From Polaromonas sp. AET17H-212 (GTDB taxonomy: Bacteria > Pseudomonadota > Gammaproteobacteria > Burkholderiales > Burkholderiaceae_C): a DNA stretch of 64,000 nt. The stretch lies in assembly GCF_002379085.1 (NCBI RefSeq), contig NZ_NBZW01000009.1, forward strand, positions 1-64,000. The letters run 5' to 3'. The position numbers were made by a program, and so were the translations under genes. The notes beneath the pieces were generated by a model. The model was given only the letters and a program-made list of their open reading frames with translations. It made no database searches and was not told the DNA's origin. Shown piece by piece: positions 55,205 through 63,745 of this stretch (within the stretch, counting starts at the first letter, position 1; each line of letters begins with the position of its first letter).

Positions 55205-56427
55205 CGACCGCCTTTAACACCCCCGCTGTCGGCGCTCTCGCCGGAGTACGTGTGCTCGATCTAACCATCAATGTCCTGGGGCCGGTCGCGACCCAGACTC
55301 TAGGCGACATGGGTGCCGACGTGATCAAGATCGAGGCACCGCAGGGTGACCCGATGCGCGATACCGGGCCTGCGCGGCATCCGCAGATGTCGGCCTTTTA
55401 TCTCAACATGAATCGCAACAAGAAAAGCGTGGTGCTGGACCTCAAAAGCCCCGCCGCGTTCGATGCATTGCTTCGTCTGCTCGGTGATGCCGACGTGCTC
55501 GTTCACAGCATGCGCCCGCAGGCAGCCGAACGCTTGGGCCTGAGCTACGCTGCGGTTGCAGCCCACAATCCCCGCCTGGTATACGCCTCGGCGCCAGGAT
55601 ACAGCCCGGACGGGCCGTATCGTGATCGACCGGCCTACGACGATGTGATTCAGGGCGAGAGCGGGCTGGCCGACATGGTCCATACGGCCACCGGCGTACC
55701 TGGCTATCTGCCTACAGTCGCGGCTGACAAACTGTGCGGCGTGTTTCTCGCCTCCGCCATCGGCATGGCCTTGTTCAGCCGCGAACGCACAGGCCGCGGG
55801 CAGCAGGTGCAGATACCGATGCTCGAAACCATGCTGTCGTTCAACTTAGTCGAGCATCTGTGGACCGGCGCGTTCGGCGACGAAGGCGACCTAGGCTACG
55901 GGCGCGCACTGTCGCCCCACCGCAGGCCCTATGCAACCAAGAATGGCTTCATCTGCCTGCTCGCAGTCAGCGACGAACAGTGGAAACGCCTGTTTGTCGC
56001 GCTTGACCGGCCGGAACTCGCAGTCGACCTGCGTTTCGCAACCATGGGTGCGCGCACTCAGTACATCAACGCCTTGTACTCGATTGTGGCGGACCAGATT
56101 GGCCTGCGCACCACCGGGGAGTGGCGCGCGCGTCTGGACGCGGCGGATATTCCAAACGGGCCAATGAACCGGTTGCAGGACCTGCCCGCCGACCCGTACT
56201 TGAGAGAGACCGGTTTCTTTGAACAGTATGAGCACCCCAGCGAAGGGCCGCTGATTACCACTGCGATCCCGCAGCGGTTCTCGCAAACACCCGGCAGCAT
56301 CCGTCTCCCGCCGCCGCGCCTGGGCGAACACACCCGCGAGGTGCTGCAATCGGCGGGTTATGACGACGCCGATATTGCGCGCATTGTGCAGAGCGCACAG
56401 GCCCGTCCGGTAGCAGCATCAGCGTAA
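55201..56427 (+). CDS. CaiB/BaiF family III CoA-transferase
   Basis: 408 aa starting with GTG at 55201, overlapping the MaoC-like stop. GDMGADVIKIEAPQGD (35-50), RPAYDDVIQG (143-152) and probable catalytic Asp176 in PTVAADKLCG. Same subtype as the gene at 77, which is likewise accompanied by a racemase-like gene, an acyl-CoA dehydrogenase and a transporter. It should activate the imported acid as its CoA ester. Confidence 0.92.
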   Translation: MTTAFNTPAVGALAGVRVLDLTINVLGPVATQTLGDMGADVIKIEAPQGDPMRDTGPARHPQMSAFYLNMNRNKKSVVLDLKSPAAFDALLRLLGDADVLVHSMRPQAAERLGLSYAAVAAHNPRLVYASAPGYSPDGPYRDRPAYDDVIQGESGLADMVHTATGVPGYLPTVAADKLCGVFLASAIGMALFSRERTGRGQQVQIPMLETMLSFNLVEHLWTGAFGDEGDLGYGRALSPHRRPYATKNGFICLLAVSDEQWKRLFVALDRPELAVDLRFATMGARTQYINALYSIVADQIGLRTTGEWRARLDAADIPNGPMNRLQDLPADPYLRETGFFEQYEHPSEGPLITTAIPQRFSQTPGSIRLPPPRLGEHTREVLQSAGYDDADIARIVQSAQARPVAASA

Positions 56428-56627
56428 CCGCGGCCATCTGTCGGGCGCAAAAACCAATCGAAACGACAAGGAGAAGACATGTAAGAACTTGGAGGCAAGA
56501 TGGTGATCGTTTCGGCGAGGCCGGCGGCATGGCACTGATGAAGCACTTGGCGCGCGTGATCAAGCAGGCCCACGTGACTAGATAGTAACGACACTTAAAA
56601 CCCGAAGATGGGATCCAAGGAGATTGT

Positions 56628-57605
56628 ATGAATATTTTTTCGAGAGTCGGCGCGAGCCTGTTCGCAGTCTTGGCATTGAGCGCTGCGCAGGCTTCGCTCG
56701 CGCAGGATAACTATCCCAACCGGCCGATACGCATCGTTATCGGCTTTGGCGCAGGCGGCGGCACCGACGCGGTGCTGAGGTCGATTGCCGGCAAGCTTGC
56801 CGAAAACCTTGGTGTGCCGGTAGTGGTGGACAACAAGCCAGGCGCGAACGGCAACCTCGCCGGTGATGCGGTGTCCAAATCGTCGGCTGACGGATACACG
56901 CTGCTCTACAACACATCTTCCCTTGTGCTGAGCCCGCATTTGTACACTCAGCTGAGTTACGACTTCGCCCGCGACCTCACGCCGGTGGCGTTGACGGCAA
57001 ATATTCCTCTGGCGCTGGTCACCCATCCCTCGGTGCCGGTAACGACGGTGCAAGAGTTCGTGGCTTATCTCAAGGCAAATCCGAACAAGGTCAATTACGC
57101 CTCGGCGGGCAACGGCAACGTCACCCACCTGGCGGCGGTGCAACTATTGCAAAGCGTCGGCGCTCAGGCCACCCACGTGCCATACAAGAGCGAGGGGAAC
57201 GCGCTGCCTGACCTACTCGGCGGTCAGGTCCAGTTCTACCTTGGTACCGTCAATGCAATGATCCCCCAGATCAAGCAGAAAAATCTGAGGGGCCTGGCGG
57301 TGACCAGTCTGACGCGAATTGAGGCCATCAGCGATGTCCCAACGCTTGCCGAGACCATCCTTCCGGGCACAGAATTTGGCGCGTGGTCGGGCGTGATGGC
57401 GCCGACAAAGACACCGCGCGCGATTGTCGCAAAACTCAACGCCGCGTTGAACAAGGCGCTGCAGGATCCGGAGCTGCGGGCCAAAATCATTGGCACCGGC
57501 GCCGAAGTGCGTGGCTCCACCGTCGAGCAATATGACGCCTTTCTCAAGTCGGAGTTCAAGCGCTGGGGCCAGGCGGTCAAGGCCGCTGGCCTGAAAATGG
57601 AGTAG
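56628..57605 (+). CDS. tripartite tricarboxylate transporter substrate-binding protein (TctC/Bug)
   Basis: 325 aa. A signal peptide of about 25 residues ends SLA before QDNYPNRPIRIVIGFGAGGGTDAVLR, the hallmark of Bug proteins. Then KPGANGNLAGDAVSKSSADGYTLLYNT and NKVNYASAGNGN. A periplasmic binding protein for an organic acid; no TctA/TctB membrane genes are nearby, which is common for Bug orphans. It ends in TAG, and the racemase-like gene continues in the same frame two codons later. Confidence 0.93.
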   Translation: MNIFSRVGASLFAVLALSAAQASLAQDNYPNRPIRIVIGFGAGGGTDAVLRSIAGKLAENLGVPVVVDNKPGANGNLAGDAVSKSSADGYTLLYNTSSLVLSPHLYTQLSYDFARDLTPVALTANIPLALVTHPSVPVTTVQEFVAYLKANPNKVNYASAGNGNVTHLAAVQLLQSVGAQATHVPYKSEGNALPDLLGGQVQFYLGTVNAMIPQIKQKNLRGLAVTSLTRIEAISDVPTLAETILPGTEFGAWSGVMAPTKTPRAIVAKLNAALNKALQDPELRAKIIGTGAEVRGSTVEQYDAFLKSEFKRWGQAVKAAGLKME

Positions 57606-57608
57606 CAC

Positions 57609-58751
57609 ATAGGACCGCTGGCAGGCATCAAGGTGGTCGAACTCGCCGGCATCGGGCCGGGGCCGATGTGCGCTATGCTGCTGGCCGATCTCGGCGCGAC
57701 CGTGATTCGCATCGACCGTCGCGAGCCGGTCGATCTCGGTATCAAGCGCCCGCTCAAATTCAATCTCCTGTTGCGCAATCGCAAGGCCATCGCGCTGGAT
57801 CTGAAACAGCCGCGACACGTCGCGCTGGCGCTACGGTTGATCGACAAGGCCGATGCATTGATCGAAGGCTTCAGACCCGGCGTCACCGAACGCATGGGCC
57901 TGGGACCCGACATCTGCATCGCGCGCAATCCACGGCTGGTTTACGGCCGCATGACGGGCTGGGGCCAGGACGGGCCGCTGTCGCATGCTGCCGGCCACGA
58001 TGTCAACTACATCGCACTGACCGGCGCGCTGCATGCCACGGGGCGCGCCGGTCAGCCGCCCACCGTGCCTGTCAATATCCTCGGCGACTATGCTGGCGGG
58101 TCGCTGTATCTCGCCTTCGGCATCCTCGCCGGCATCATCGAGGCACGCACCTCGGGCAAGGGCCAGGTGGTCGATGCCGCGATCATCGACGGCACGGCGC
58201 ACCTACTGACCTCGTTCTACGGTCTACTGGGGATGGGATCGTTCCGCGAAGAACGCGGCACCAACATCGTCGACTCCGGCTCCTATTTCTACGAAGTCTA
58301 CGAATGCGCCGACGGCAGGTGGGTCTCGGTAGGACCGATTGAAGGCCGCTTCCACGATGATCTACTCAAGAAACTCGGGATTGCCCCCGCCGAGATCGGC
58401 GCACAAATGAATCCGGACAACTGGCCCAGGGGCAAGGCAATCCTTGCGGCGAAGTTTAAAACCAGGACTCAGGCGCAATGGTGTGAACTTCTTGAGGGCA
58501 GCGACACCTGCTTCGCGCCGGTGCTTGCCATGTCGGAGGCGCCGCAACATCCACACATGAAGGCGCGCAATTCCTATGTCGAGGTCGACGGCGTCACCCA
58601 ACCCGCCGCTGCACCACGATTTTCGCGCACACCGGCGGCAACACCCTTGCCGCCACAGGCGATCACTCCCGAAAACACCGACGCAGCCCTCGCCGACTGG
58701 CTGGACCAAGCGGCCATCGAGCAACTTCGCGCCGACGGTATCATCGTCTGA
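57609..58751 (+). CDS. AMACR-like 2-methylacyl-CoA racemase with a non-canonical start
   Basis: About 380 aa if started at 57609. Family members begin GPLAGxKVVE; here that sequence directly follows ATA (57609-57611), with TGGAG six nt upstream, so an ATG appears mutated to ATA. The first canonical start in frame is GTG 57633, which removes the first beta strand. Active-site residues are intact: Arg in EGFRPG, His in AGHDVNY, Asp in ILGDYAGG, Glu in GPIEGRF. Close relative of the gene at 2495. It follows the Bug gene after TAG in the same frame. Confidence 0.82.
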   Translation: MGPLAGIKVVELAGIGPGPMCAMLLADLGATVIRIDRREPVDLGIKRPLKFNLLLRNRKAIALDLKQPRHVALALRLIDKADALIEGFRPGVTERMGLGPDICIARNPRLVYGRMTGWGQDGPLSHAAGHDVNYIALTGALHATGRAGQPPTVPVNILGDYAGGSLYLAFGILAGIIEARTSGKGQVVDAAIIDGTAHLLTSFYGLLGMGSFREERGTNIVDSGSYFYEVYECADGRWVSVGPIEGRFHDDLLKKLGIAPAEIGAQMNPDNWPRGKAILAAKFKTRTQAQWCELLEGSDTCFAPVLAMSEAPQHPHMKARNSYVEVDGVTQPAAAPRFSRTPAATPLPPQAITPENTDAALADWLDQAAIEQLRADGIIV

Positions 58752-58764
58752 CTATGGAACTGCG

Positions 58765-58843
58765 TTACACCCCGAAGAAATTGCACGGCGCGCGCCTTGG
58801 CGCGGACGAGCGAGGGTGTATTTCATCTGGTTCAGCGCGGAGG
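58765..58843 (-). pseudogene. proposed 3' exon of the split IclR gene
   Basis: If the intron at 58844-59121 and the IS element are removed, the frame of the IclR gene at 60613-61371 continues here: TA plus C gives Tyr, then LRAEPDEIHPRSSAPRR and so on to TAA at 58765-58767, adding 26 residues (279 aa in total). The EPD motif is also found near the C-terminus of the IclR protein at 48974. It is convergent with the racemase gene, 13 nt away. Confidence 0.55.
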
Positions 58844-59121
58844 ATCGGCATAGGGGGCAGCCGTTAGGCTGCGCCCCTGCCACACCACCCGGCATGCGGG
58901 TCCGCACCGGGCGGTTCGCGAAGTTGAGGTCATGTGAGTCTGGGTATGCCAATGCTGTCGAAGTAAGCCACTGTCAGCACGCGGTGTAAGTTGGATCGAC
59001 TGCAGTGCCACCAACGCCTGCCCGCAGCAGCCACCCTCACGCAGTTGCGCTTCACTTCGCTCACTGTGGCCAGCTTGCGGGAGGACTTTCACCTCCAAGA
59101 TAGCGCCCATGCTGGGCGCAC
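58844..59121 (-). ncRNA. ORF-less group II intron remnant, about 278 nt
   Basis: On the minus strand the 5' end reads GTGCGCCC (59121-59114) and continues with the GGAGGTGAAAGTCCTCC segment usual near the start of bacterial group II introns. Near the 3' end is a domain V-like hairpin: a 9-bp lower stem ACCGCCCGG/CCGGGTGGT with one wobble, a 2-nt TG bulge on the 3' side and a short upper stem TGCGG/CCGCA. Then a domain VI-like hairpin (CAGCC/GGCTG) and the terminal CCGAT. The maturase gene and most of domains I-IV are missing. Confidence 0.7.
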
Positions 59122-59124
59122 TAA

Positions 59125-60609
59125 TTTTACTGTGTCATTTAATTAATCTTCCCTGCTGTCGAAGGCAGCAAGGGCACCGTGGAAGGGTACGAGCCAGCAG
59201 TGCGCCGATACTATTCGCAAGCTCGTGATTGAGGATGGGACGTGGCGCTGCGTGCGCTGGGCTTCCCCGAGGCTTGTAATGCGTGGGTAGGGCAGGCACT
59301 TGGCGTTTGGCGCTGTTTTTTTTGCCCCCGACTTCATCGGGATGACTCAACCGCTGAGCGAGCAAGAAACCGTAGGCGGCAATGCTCAGGCTGGCGTGAT
59401 GATGAAAGCCGCGCCAGCCCCGGCCCTCGTAGTGGCCCAGGCCGAGGTCCTGCTTGAGGTCCTGGTAGTCACGCTCGATACGCCAACGCATCTTGGCTTC
59501 AAACACCATGCGCTCCAGCGGTGTGTCCTCGGGCAGCGTCGACAGCCAGTACTTCAGCGGCTCGGCGTCCCCCTTGGGCCACTCGATGAGCAGCCACTCG
59601 GGTTCGCGCAGTTCCTCGCGCAGGTTGTCCCGGTGCGCTGCGCGCACCCGCACGCGGGCCAAGCGCGAATGCAGCTTGGCGTTCGTGCCTTCGCGCCAGG
59701 TGACGCTGTGCCAATGCTCGGGCCCAAGCTCCAGGGCGAGGTCCTTGATCGATTGCGGATGGTGTTGCGGCCAAGCGGCGCCGCCCAGACGCAGTCGCTT
59801 GGGCACTTGCCCGCGACCCCTGTAGGCTTGCGGCGGCAGAGGCTCGCGTCCGGACGGCCAGACCGTCACACTGCCGCTCACGCCCACCACATAGCGCAGG
59901 TCCAACTCGCTCAGGCGTTCTCGAAACGCCGTGTCCACGCCGTAGCCGGCATCGGCCAGCACGCAGTGCCGGGGCGCACCCTGGCCCATCAAATGCTCGA
60001 TCTGCTGGAGCGCGATCTGCGGTTTGGTCGCAAACTGCAGTGCCTCGGGAACGCCGACCTTGGCGCGTCGCGCCGAATCGTCGGCCCACTCCTTGGGCAG
60101 GTACAACTGCGAGGCCACCGGCACGCTGGCCGCCTCGCTCGCCAGCGACACGCTCACCGCCACCTGGCAGTTGTCTTGCTTGCCCAGCATCCCGCAGTAC
60201 TGGCGCGCCACGCCCACCGAATGCCGGCCCTGCTTGGGGAACCCCGTGTCGTCGATGATCCACCAGCCGCCGCCCGCGAAGTCCATCAGCGGCACGACCC
60301 ATTGGCACACGCGCAGCAGCATCTGCTCGTCCGACCAAGCTGCATCGGCCACGAAGTGGTTCAGCGACTGGTGCCGCGAGCGCACCTTCAGCGGCTCCAC
60401 CAGCGCGGCCATGGGCTCCACGCTCTTGCGCTGCAGCGGCGACATCAGCCCGGTGCAGTACCCCCGCGCAGTCCGGCGTGCCGGTCGGCATGGCCCAGCC
60501 CTTCGCTCAGATGGGCCATGTAGCGATCAAACTCTTGCAGTTCGTCCATCACGGCCCGCCTTTCACTTGAAGATGCTTGGATAATGCCTTGATTTATAAC
60601 ACAGTAAAA
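59125..60609 (-). mobile_element. IS701-family insertion sequence
   Basis: 1485 bp. Both ends begin TTTTACTGTGT reading inward (59125-59135 and 60609-60599), with further partial matches. Flanks are CTAA (59121-59124) and CTAG (60610-60613), matching the YTAR target of the IS701 family except that the two copies now differ by one base. The transposase is on the minus strand. It sits exactly at the junction between the IclR 5' part and the group II intron remnant. Confidence 0.88.
59135..60549 (-). pseudogene. IS701-family transposase, frameshifted near the N-terminus
   Basis: The body of 436 aa (59135-60445) carries the DDE signs: WWIIDDTGFPKQGRHSVGVA, LADAGYGVDTAFRERL and WRIERDYQDLKQDLGLGHYE. 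The natural start lies further up at ATG 60549 (MDELQEFDRYMAHLSEGLGH, with a ribosome site AAAGGCGGG), but a run of five G (plus strand C 60461-60465) shifts the frame so the N-terminal part stops 12 nt later. It is inactive, expressed from an internal ATG at 60445, or made by frameshifting. Confidence 0.85.
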
Positions 60610-61371
60610 CTAGGTCCGCTGCGCGCCCGAGGCGTCGGCGGCGACTTCGATCACAGCTTTGCGCAGCGCCGGGAGTTCTGTCTGGAAGCGCGCTGCCGGC
60701 GCCCCAACCAGCAGCGCATGGGTGGCGGTGCCGTCCGCGCCAAACACCGGCGCCGCGATGCCCGCCGCACCGTCTACGGCTTCGCCCACGGTGATCGCAA
60801 CCCCCGCCTTGCGGATCGCCCCCAGTTCGCGGCGCAGCGCAGCGCGGTCAGTCACCGTCTTCGATGTCAGCGCCTTGAGCTTGATCGACTTCAGGTAGTG
60901 CTCGCGCCACGCATCGTCCTGGAAAGCCAGCAGAACCCGGCCCGCGGCCGAAGGGTACAACAGGCGCGTGGTTCCCACCGGTACCGCGTAGCGTACGGCC
61001 TGCGGGCTTTCGACACATTCGACGTAGGTGACGATTTTCGCGTCGCGATCCAGCACCGCCAGAAACACGCTCTCCCGTGTGCGCGCGACCAATTCTTCCA
61101 TGTAGGGGCGGATCAGCTTGGGGAACTGGCGCGCCGAAAGAATCTCTGAAGCCATCCGGAACACGGCTGTGCCGAGCGTGTAGCGAGCGGACGCATGATA
61201 GAGATAACCCATCGAAACCAAGGGTTTGAGCAAAAGAAGCAGGCTGCTCTTGGGCGCCTCCAAGGTGGTACTTAATTGGGCCAGGGTGAGCCCGTCGTCC
61301 GACTTGGCGATGGTCCCGAAGAGCCTCAACACTCGAGTGAGCGAGCGCGGTGAATAGACCTCTTGTTCCAT
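60610..61371 (-). CDS. IclR family transcriptional regulator, 3' end interrupted
   Basis: 253 aa as it stands. Winged helix (LAQLSTTLEAPKSSLLLLLKPLVSMGYLYHASARYTLG), then the effector domain with VPVGTTRLLYPSAAGRVLLAFQDD and DGAAGIAAPVFGADGTATHALLVGAP. The stop TAG is formed by exon TA plus the G that is both the first intron base and part of the IS target. The native end probably lies in the exon at 58765-58843. It likely regulated the 52-59 kb module. Related to the IclR protein at 48974. Confidence 0.88.
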   Translation of the reverse strand: MEQEVYSPRSLTRVLRLFGTIAKSDDGLTLAQLSTTLEAPKSSLLLLLKPLVSMGYLYHASARYTLGTAVFRMASEILSARQFPKLIRPYMEELVARTRESVFLAVLDRDAKIVTYVECVESPQAVRYAVPVGTTRLLYPSAAGRVLLAFQDDAWREHYLKSIKLKALTSKTVTDRAALRRELGAIRKAGVAITVGEAVDGAAGIAAPVFGADGTATHALLVGAPAARFQTELPALRKAVIEVAADASGAQRT

Positions 61372-61539
61372 GCTTTCCCGATGGTGTTGTTAAATGAAAA
61401 TAAGGGCTGCAGGCCAACCAGCCCCGTACTGCAACTTCTCCTAAGCCGGACGAGCCGGAACCAAACAGGCAAAGCGAGGCCTCGATTGTACGCAAGCTTT
61501 TTGGACGCTCAACTCCCATGAGTATTGTGTCGGGAGTAT

Positions 61540-61806
61540 TGAGGCTGGCCCCCCCCCAGGCGTGCGGCTCCCGCACTGATGGCTGCTCGTTAAAGCTGGC
61601 GCGCCAGTTCGCTGGCAAGCATTGGTTGTGCAGTGTCAGTCATCCGCCTGTGTCCCCGCTGCCAGCCAGGGCGCCGTGCCCAATGCGGCCGAGCAAGCGC
61701 TGCAGCATGCCAATCGTCTCGCCACGCGCACGCTGCTGCGGGTGGTGGCCGACGCCCGGCAATGCAGTCACCTCAAGCGGCATCAGTCCGTGGCGGAACA
61801 AGGAAA
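61540..61806. repeat. second copy of the prpD/hydrolase convergent junction
   Basis: 61578-61806 repeats 52076-52303 and here forms the intact 3' end of the hydrolase gene. To its left, 61540-61577 resembles the last codons of the PrpD-like gene (GCGTGCG and CCCGCACTGA against GCGTGCG and CCGCGCTGA at 52058-52077), but degenerate. A run of nine C lies in this part. The two copies bracket the 9.5-kb module between them. Confidence 0.7.
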
Positions 61807-62452
61807 TCGCGCTGGGCCGCCAGCCATATTCATCGTCATTACCGAACAACACGGAGACCGGGCAACGCACGGCAGCGATCTCGGCGCTCATATTCCATTG
61901 CAGTGCCTGCGGGCTGGCCCAGGGCTCGTACCAGCCCCAGAACATCGCATCGGTGCTGTCGCCATGGTGGCGCTGAAGTTTTTCACGCAAGCCGTCTTGC
62001 TCAAACGCGCGCCGCGCGCCGGCCATGGCATCCACCATGAACGGATCGATGGCCATGGTTGGCGAGCAGGCAAGAACGCCGCATACCAGCTCAGGATGCG
62101 CCGCCGCAGCCAGCACCGACATGGCTCCTCCATCACTGTGGCCGAACATCAACGCCTTGTGGATTCCGAAGTGGCGCAACACCTCGCCAAGCACTGGCCC
62201 CGCCTCTTCACGCCGGTAACTGGGCTCACGCCCACCCACCAGACTCTCGGATCGCCCATAACCATACCGGTCATAGGCCAGCACCGGCCAGCCGCTGGCT
62301 TCGACCAACACCTGAGGCAGGTCTTTCCAGGTGGTGATGCAGTCCAGCCCGCCGTGCATCATCACGATGGTCGGCTGCCCGTTGCCCACATCACCCCAGG
62401 TGGTGGCGGCCAGCCGATGGCCTCCCGCAAACAGTTCGTGTTCTTTCATCAT
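61640..62452 (-). CDS. alpha/beta hydrolase
   Basis: 270 aa. The oxyanion loop MMHGG (31-35), nucleophile Ser106 in FGHSDGG, acid Asp206 or Asp207 in FGNDDEYGW and His236 in PGVGHHP form a complete catalytic triad. It could open a lactone, hydrolyse an ester or cleave a C-C bond. It is transcribed after the acyl-CoA dehydrogenase at 62497 (44-nt gap). A dead copy of its 3' end lies at 52076-52303. Confidence 0.92.
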   Translation of the reverse strand: MMKEHELFAGGHRLAATTWGDVGNGQPTIVMMHGGLDCITTWKDLPQVLVEASGWPVLAYDRYGYGRSESLVGGREPSYRREEAGPVLGEVLRHFGIHKALMFGHSDGGAMSVLAAAAHPELVCGVLACSPTMAIDPFMVDAMAGARRAFEQDGLREKLQRHHGDSTDAMFWGWYEPWASPQALQWNMSAEIAAVRCPVSVLFGNDDEYGWRPSAISLFRHGLMPLEVTALPGVGHHPQQRARGETIGMLQRLLGRIGHGALAGSGDTGG

Positions 62453-62496
62453 GTCAATCTGTCTCCTGGTTGTGCCTTGCAGGGGATCGGCACAGC

Positions 62497-63729
62497 CTAC
62501 AGGTCGGCCTGTCCTGTCAGCAGTTGGCGCGCGATGGTGCGGCGCTGGATTTCGCCCGTGCCGTCGGGGATGCGCATCACGCGGGCGAAGCGGTAGCCCT
62601 CTTCCAGGCGCAGTTCGTTGGTCAGGCCCATGCCGCCGTGGATCTGGATGCTGCGGTCCATGACGCGCCCGAGCATTTCGGTGGAGAAGGCCTTGACCAT
62701 GCTGACCTGCGCGGTGGCACTCTGACCGTTGTCAATGCGCCAGGCACAGTTCTGGATCATGGTCTTGGCGGCGTAGATGTCCATGGCGCTGTCGGCCAGC
62801 ATGAGCTGGATCGCCTGGTGCTCGGCAATCGGCACGCCAAAGGTTTTGCGCACCTTGGCATATTCCACCGCCTGGTCCAGCGCCCAGCGGGCCAAGCCCA
62901 GGCAGGATGCCGCCATGCCCATGCGCCCGGCGTTGACGCCGTCCATCGCCACCGCCAGACCGCGCCCGACCTCGCCGAGCCGGTGGTCGTCGCGCACGCG
63001 CACGCCGTCGAGCACGATGACGCCGGTGTCGCCGCCCAGGTGGCCCATGGTGTTGATGATGCGCGGCACCGAGAAGCCTGGCGCGCGCGTGTCGACGAAG
63101 AAACCGGTGACGCCACCCTTGTGGCGCGCCGCGGCTTCGGGGTCGGTCAGCGCAAACACCATGGCGTAATCGGCGTAGGGCGAGTTGGTGATCCACTGCT
63201 TGGTGCCGGTGAGCACCCATTCGTCACCGTCGCGCACGGCGCGGGTTTTCATGCCGAAGGCGTCCGAACCCGCATCGGGCTCGCTCAGGGCGAAACACAG
63301 GGTCTTGTCGCCGCTGGCGATGCCGTCGCGGTAGTGCGCAAAGATGTCCGGCTTGAGGTGCCGCAGCACCGGCGACAGACCGTTGGTGAAGGGCGACGGC
63401 AGCACCACCGTCTGCACCAGCGGCTGGGGCGGACCGACGCGATGGTTGAGCACCTCTTGCACATGGGCCATGACCTGCGCGCCCTGCCCGCCACCGCCCA
63501 GTTTTTCGTCGCCGAACAGGGTGTAAAAGCCCAGCTCGGCCGAGCGCTTGCGCACCTGCTGGCGCAAAGCCAGCGCTTCGGGCACATAGCGGCCGCTGGC
63601 GTCGAACAGGGTCCGCTCGCTGCCCAGCAAGTGATGGTGGCGCTGCTGCAGCGGCAGCACTTCGCGCTCGACGAAGCGCAGCACCGCCTCGGAAATCGCC
63701 ACGGTGTCGGGATCGATGGTGAAGTCCAT
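62497..63729 (-). CDS. acyl-CoA dehydrogenase
   Basis: 410 aa. CFALSEPDAGSDAFGMKTRA, TGTKQWITNSPYADY, QIHGGMGLTNELRLEEGYRFAR and IPDGTGEIQRRTIARQLL; in the last motif Asp replaces the classical catalytic Glu, a variant seen in some acyl-CoA dehydrogenases. It lies 16 nt after the OB-fold protein gene and before the hydrolase, so the three form a minus-strand operon that enters the window from the right. Confidence 0.94.
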   Translation of the reverse strand: MDFTIDPDTVAISEAVLRFVEREVLPLQQRHHHLLGSERTLFDASGRYVPEALALRQQVRKRSAELGFYTLFGDEKLGGGGQGAQVMAHVQEVLNHRVGPPQPLVQTVVLPSPFTNGLSPVLRHLKPDIFAHYRDGIASGDKTLCFALSEPDAGSDAFGMKTRAVRDGDEWVLTGTKQWITNSPYADYAMVFALTDPEAAARHKGGVTGFFVDTRAPGFSVPRIINTMGHLGGDTGVIVLDGVRVRDDHRLGEVGRGLAVAMDGVNAGRMGMAASCLGLARWALDQAVEYAKVRKTFGVPIAEHQAIQLMLADSAMDIYAAKTMIQNCAWRIDNGQSATAQVSMVKAFSTEMLGRVMDRSIQIHGGMGLTNELRLEEGYRFARVMRIPDGTGEIQRRTIARQLLTGQADL

Positions 63730-63745
63730 GCGGGAAGCCTCGTTG

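Noticed and set aside
56428..56627. possible small gene before the Bug binding protein (AAGGAGAAGAC then ATG)
   Set aside because: The ATG after this good ribosome site is followed directly by TAA; other frames are short. At most a decayed gene.
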